A stretch of DNA of 43,139 nucleotides from Streptomyces longispororuber (GTDB lineage Bacteria > Actinomycetota > Actinomycetes > Streptomycetales > Streptomycetaceae), in NCBI RefSeq assembly GCF_024448165.1, contig NZ_JAMOLN010000067.1, positions 1 to 43,139 of the forward strand, given 5' to 3'. Below the pieces are notes generated by a model. The model ran no database searches. It was not told where the DNA came from and saw only the letters and a list, made by a program, of their open reading frames with translations. Numbering within the stretch: position 1 is the first letter of the stretch; each line of letters begins with the position of its first letter. Position numbers and translations under genes: made by a program. Positions 40,970-43,139 of this stretch are shown piece by piece.

Positions 40970-41181
40970 AGCCACCGATCGGTTCGTATGCGGTCGACAC
41001 GAGCACCGGTCAGGTGGGGCGGGTCATGGGGCACGAGGGCCCGTACGTGCAGCTGCGCCCCTTCGGCGGCGGCCGGGAGTGGGACTGTCCCCCCGAGGAG
41101 CTGCGCGAGGCGACGACCACGGAGCGGCTGCGCGCCGCGACGGCGTACGCCAACAGACGCAGCCGGGGCGAGGTGCCGTAG
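40966..41181 (+). CDS. Small conserved-looking protein of unknown function
   Basis: A 71-residue protein (MKPPIGSYAVDTSTGQVGRVMGHEGPYVQLRPFGGGREWDCPP...). It reads as a small beta-barrel (KOW/SH3-like rhythm of GxVxxVMGxEGPYVQLRPxxGG-W) with a C-terminal helix ending in Arg residues. Proteins of this type are frequent in streptomycetes, usually paired with a short helical partner as here. No function is known to me. The 4-nt overlap implies coupled expression with the 80-residue protein. Confidence 0.75.
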   Translation: MKPPIGSYAVDTSTGQVGRVMGHEGPYVQLRPFGGGREWDCPPEELREATTTERLRAATAYANRRSRGEVP

Positions 41182-41269
41182 CGCCGGTGTGGCGCAGGTC
41201 ATGGCCGGAGCGGGCCGCAAGCCCCGGCCGCGCCCCTGCCGCCTCCCCGGGTGAGGGAGAATGGGAGGC

Positions 41270-41320
41270 ATGAGCCTGGACCGGGAAGACGACGACGCTG
41301 CCCCCGGGGGTGTGCGATGA
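41270..41320 (+). CDS. Possible short upstream frame coupled to recO
   Basis: MSLDREDDDAAPGGVR (16 codons) ends in TGA overlapping the recO ATG (ATGA at 41317-41320). GGGAGG at 41263-41268 is only 1 nt from its ATG, which is poor spacing. RecO itself lacks a clear ribosome binding site, so translation through this frame would explain how recO is initiated. It may equally be chance. Confidence 0.3.
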   Translation: MSLDREDDDAAPGGVR

Positions 41321-42066
41321 GTCTCTTCAGGGACGACGGGATCGTCCTGCGGACCCAGAAGCTCGGCGAGGCCGACCGCATCATCACCCTCCTCACGCGC
41401 GGCCACGGCCGGGTCCGCGCCGTGGCCCGGGGCGTGCGCCGCACCAAGTCCAAGTTCGGGGCGAGGCTCGAACCGTTCTCCCACGTCGACGTGCAGTTCT
41501 TCGCTCGGGGCAGCGAACTGATCGGACGCGGGCTCCCGTTGTGCACGCAGAGCGAGACCATCGCCGCGTACGGCGGCGGGATCGTCACCGACTACGGCCG
41601 CTACACCGCGGGCACGGCCATGCTGGAGACGGCGGAACGGTTCACCGACCACGAGGGCGAACCGGCCGTCCAGCAGTACCTGCTGCTCGTCGGAGCCCTG
41701 CGCACACTCGCCCGCGGCGAGCACGAGCCGCACCTCATCCTCGACGCGTTCCTGCTCCGCTCCCTCGCCGTGAACGGCTACGCGCCCACCTTCGGCGACT
41801 GCGCGAAGTGCGGAATGCCCGGTCCGAACCGGTTCTTCTCGGTCGGCGCGGGCGGCTCGGTTTGCGTCGACTGCCGGGTACCGGGCAGCGTCGTACCCTC
41901 ACCGCAGGCCCTCACCCTGCTCGGCGCGCTGCTGACCGGTGACTGGGAGACGGCGGACGCGTGCGAGGCACGGTTCGTCCGGGAGGGCAGTGGGCTGGTG
42001 TCGGCGTACCTGCACTGGCATCTGGAGCGCGGCCTGCGCTCGCTGCGGTACGTAGAGAAGAGCTAG
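41317..42066 (+). CDS. recO: DNA repair protein RecO
   Basis: A 249-residue recombination mediator that, with RecR, loads RecA on SSB-coated DNA. The N-terminal OB fold begins LFRDDGIVLRTQKLGEADRIITLLTRGHGRVRAVARGVRR. The central domain is helical. The zinc site is CAKCG...CVDC (residues about 166-190). It is the first of the recO-uppS pair that is conserved in actinobacteria; 43 nt separate it from uppS. Confidence 0.95.
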   Translation: MSLFRDDGIVLRTQKLGEADRIITLLTRGHGRVRAVARGVRRTKSKFGARLEPFSHVDVQFFARGSELIGRGLPLCTQSETIAAYGGGIVTDYGRYTAGTAMLETAERFTDHEGEPAVQQYLLLVGALRTLARGEHEPHLILDAFLLRSLAVNGYAPTFGDCAKCGMPGPNRFFSVGAGGSVCVDCRVPGSVVPSPQALTLLGALLTGDWETADACEARFVREGSGLVSAYLHWHLERGLRSLRYVEKS

Positions 42067-42109
42067 CGCGAGCTGGCAGCTGAGACTGAGCTAGGGGAGA
42101 GGCCGGAAC

Positions 42110-42961
42110 ATGGCACGTCGCGGAATCCTCGGACGGAACCGCCGTGAGTACACAGCGCCCGAACCGCACCCGTCGGGCGCGCGGCCGCCGAAGATCCCGG
42201 GCGAGCTGGTGCCCGAGCACGTGGCCATCGTGATGGACGGCAACGGACGCTGGGCGAAGGAGCGCGGACTGCCGCGCACCGAGGGCCACAAGGTCGGCGC
42301 CGAGCGGGTCCTCGACGTCCTCCAGGGCGCCATCGAGATGGGCGTGGGGGCCATCTCCCTGTACGCGTTCTCGACGGAGAACTGGAAGCGCTCGCCCGAC
42401 GAGGTCCGCTTCCTCATGAACTTCAACCGGGACTTCATCCGCAAGACCCGAGACCAGCTCGACGAGCTCGGTGTGCGCGTGCGCTGGGTGGGCCGGATGC
42501 CCAAGCTGTGGAAGTCGGTCGCCAAGGAGCTGGAGATCTCCCAGGAGCAGACCAAGGACAACGACAAGCTGACCCTGTACTTCTGCATGAACTACGGCGG
42601 CCGCGCCGAGATCGCCGACGCCGCGCAGGCCATCGCCGAGGACGTGAAGGCGGGCCGCCTCGACCCGTCCAAGGTCGGCGAGAAGACCTTCGCGAAGTAC
42701 CTCTACTACCCGGACATGCCGGACGTGGACCTGTTCCTGCGCCCCAGCGGCGAGCAGCGCACCTCCAACTACCTGCTGTGGCAGAGCGCCTACGCGGAGA
42801 TGGTCTTCCAGGACGTGCTGTGGCCGGACTTCGACCGCCGCGACCTGTGGCGCGCCTGCCTCGAGTACGCCTCCCGCGACCGGCGCTTCGGCGGCGCGAT
42901 CCCGAACGAGGAGCTCCTCGCCATGCAGGGCAGGCAGGAACCCGAGGACCCGCAGGGCTAG
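42110..42961 (+). CDS. uppS: Isoprenyl transferase (cis-polyprenyl diphosphate synthase)
   Basis: A 283-residue enzyme that elongates allylic diphosphates with isopentenyl diphosphate to make the carrier lipid for cell-wall synthesis. HVAIVMDGNGRWAKERGLPR holds the catalytic Asp43 and P-loop-like segment. YAFSTENWKRSPDEV, ELGVRVRWVGR and PDVDLFLRPSGEQRTSNYLLWQSAYAE are the other conserved regions. GGGGAGAGG lies upstream of ATG 42110. The TAG stop lies at the junction with a MITE-like element. Confidence 0.96.
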   Translation: MARRGILGRNRREYTAPEPHPSGARPPKIPGELVPEHVAIVMDGNGRWAKERGLPRTEGHKVGAERVLDVLQGAIEMGVGAISLYAFSTENWKRSPDEVRFLMNFNRDFIRKTRDQLDELGVRVRWVGRMPKLWKSVAKELEISQEQTKDNDKLTLYFCMNYGGRAEIADAAQAIAEDVKAGRLDPSKVGEKTFAKYLYYPDMPDVDLFLRPSGEQRTSNYLLWQSAYAEMVFQDVLWPDFDRRDLWRACLEYASRDRRFGGAIPNEELLAMQGRQEPEDPQG

Positions 42962-43138
42962 GGCCTGTCTCCCAGGTCCCTCCGTCCGCCCGAAGGGCGG
43001 GCCCCGCGGCGTCTGGTGCGTGCTCTCGGTGTGCCGGGCTCAAGGCCTCGTACTGGATGTACTTGGCCTTGTGCCCGGTGCGGCGAGAGCGCGTGCCAGG
43101 CGTCGCGGGGCAGGAGGGATCTGGGAGACAGGCCCTAG
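42958..43138. mobile_element. Complete 181-bp MITE-like element with CTAG termini
   Basis: Both ends are CTAGGGCCTGTCTCCCAG, perfect 18-bp terminal inverted repeats. The arms continue as imperfect inverted repeats to AAGGCC (43042-43047) and GGCCTT (43065-43070), leaving a 17-nt centre. The left arm contains an extra hairpin (CCGCCCGAAGGGCGGG) missing from the right arm. No coding capacity. A related single end is at 27502-27560. CTAG termini point to mobilisation by a Tc1/IS630- or IS112-type transposase; none is encoded in this window. Confidence 0.85.
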
Positions 43139-43139
43139 C

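Overview
The window is high-GC DNA (about 70% or more), with strong G/C bias at third codon positions, many GTG starts and GGAGG-type ribosome binding sites. The gene set points to a Streptomyces chromosome, or a very close relative. The conserved actinobacterial order phoH - ybeY - CBS/CorC membrane protein - (cytidine deaminase-like) - era - leuA - TerB-like - recO - uppS runs along the + strand as a backbone, with accessory genes inserted between its blocks. I saw no rRNA, tRNA, CRISPR array or intact transposase.

Layout. (1) 1-4449: sugar-acid catabolism, with a 5'-truncated glucarate dehydratase, an ACS-family MFS permease, a PfkB-type sugar kinase and a MarR-type regulator. (2) 4566-8247: the phoH-ybeY-CBS protein-YjbR cluster, largely with ATGA overlaps, then a deaminase-fold protein without any Cys or His. 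(3) 8248-10776: a tiny secreted Rpf-type protein behind a cluster of five DosR/OsdR-like palindromes, and a minus-strand amtB-glnK pair behind GlnR-like half-sites but without glnD. (4) 10786-13542: era, then a divergent MmyB-type regulator and NAD(P)-binding oxidoreductase pair sharing a perfect 11-bp inverted repeat. (5) 13541-18676, minus strand apart from a 116-bp tandem repeat: a beta-glucosidase - MFS - GNAT operon with a probable leaderless promoter, and a cytosolic M4 (protealysin-like) protease with its emfourin-type inhibitor. (6) 18836-21571: a leucine leader peptide, leuA, a terminator and a zinc-ribbon/TerB protein. (7) 21958-26172: an MMPL transporter with a DesK/NarL-type two-component pair. 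(8) 26234-37057: a secreted sialidase, an isochorismatase-like hydrolase, a minus-strand peptide/oligosaccharide ABC operon (lipoprotein, permease, fused permease-ATPase, ATPase, VOC protein), and a divergent FadR-type GntR regulator translationally coupled to a GH42 beta-galactosidase. (9) 37139-41181: two tandem MarR genes behind an 18-bp palindrome, a dienelactone-hydrolase-like protein, a SpoIIE/PP2C phosphatase and two small coupled proteins. (10) 41317-42961: recO and uppS, followed by a complete 181-bp MITE-like element.

The most interesting integrated signal is a probable glycan-scavenging regulon. The 11-mer ACGTCCTACGT occurs at the sialidase promoter (26220-26230) and in the intergenic region between the ABC operon and the gntR gene (34266-34276). 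A variant, ACGTGGGACGT (34379-34389), lies just in front of gntR itself. This suggests that one GntR repressor coordinates an extracellular sialidase, an uptake system and an intracellular beta-galactosidase. Second is the row of Dos-box-like palindromes in front of a resuscitation-promoting-factor-like gene, which would link hypoxia/redox sensing to cell-wall-driven resuscitation. Third is a MITE family with CTAG termini that abuts the TAG stop codons of two unrelated genes.
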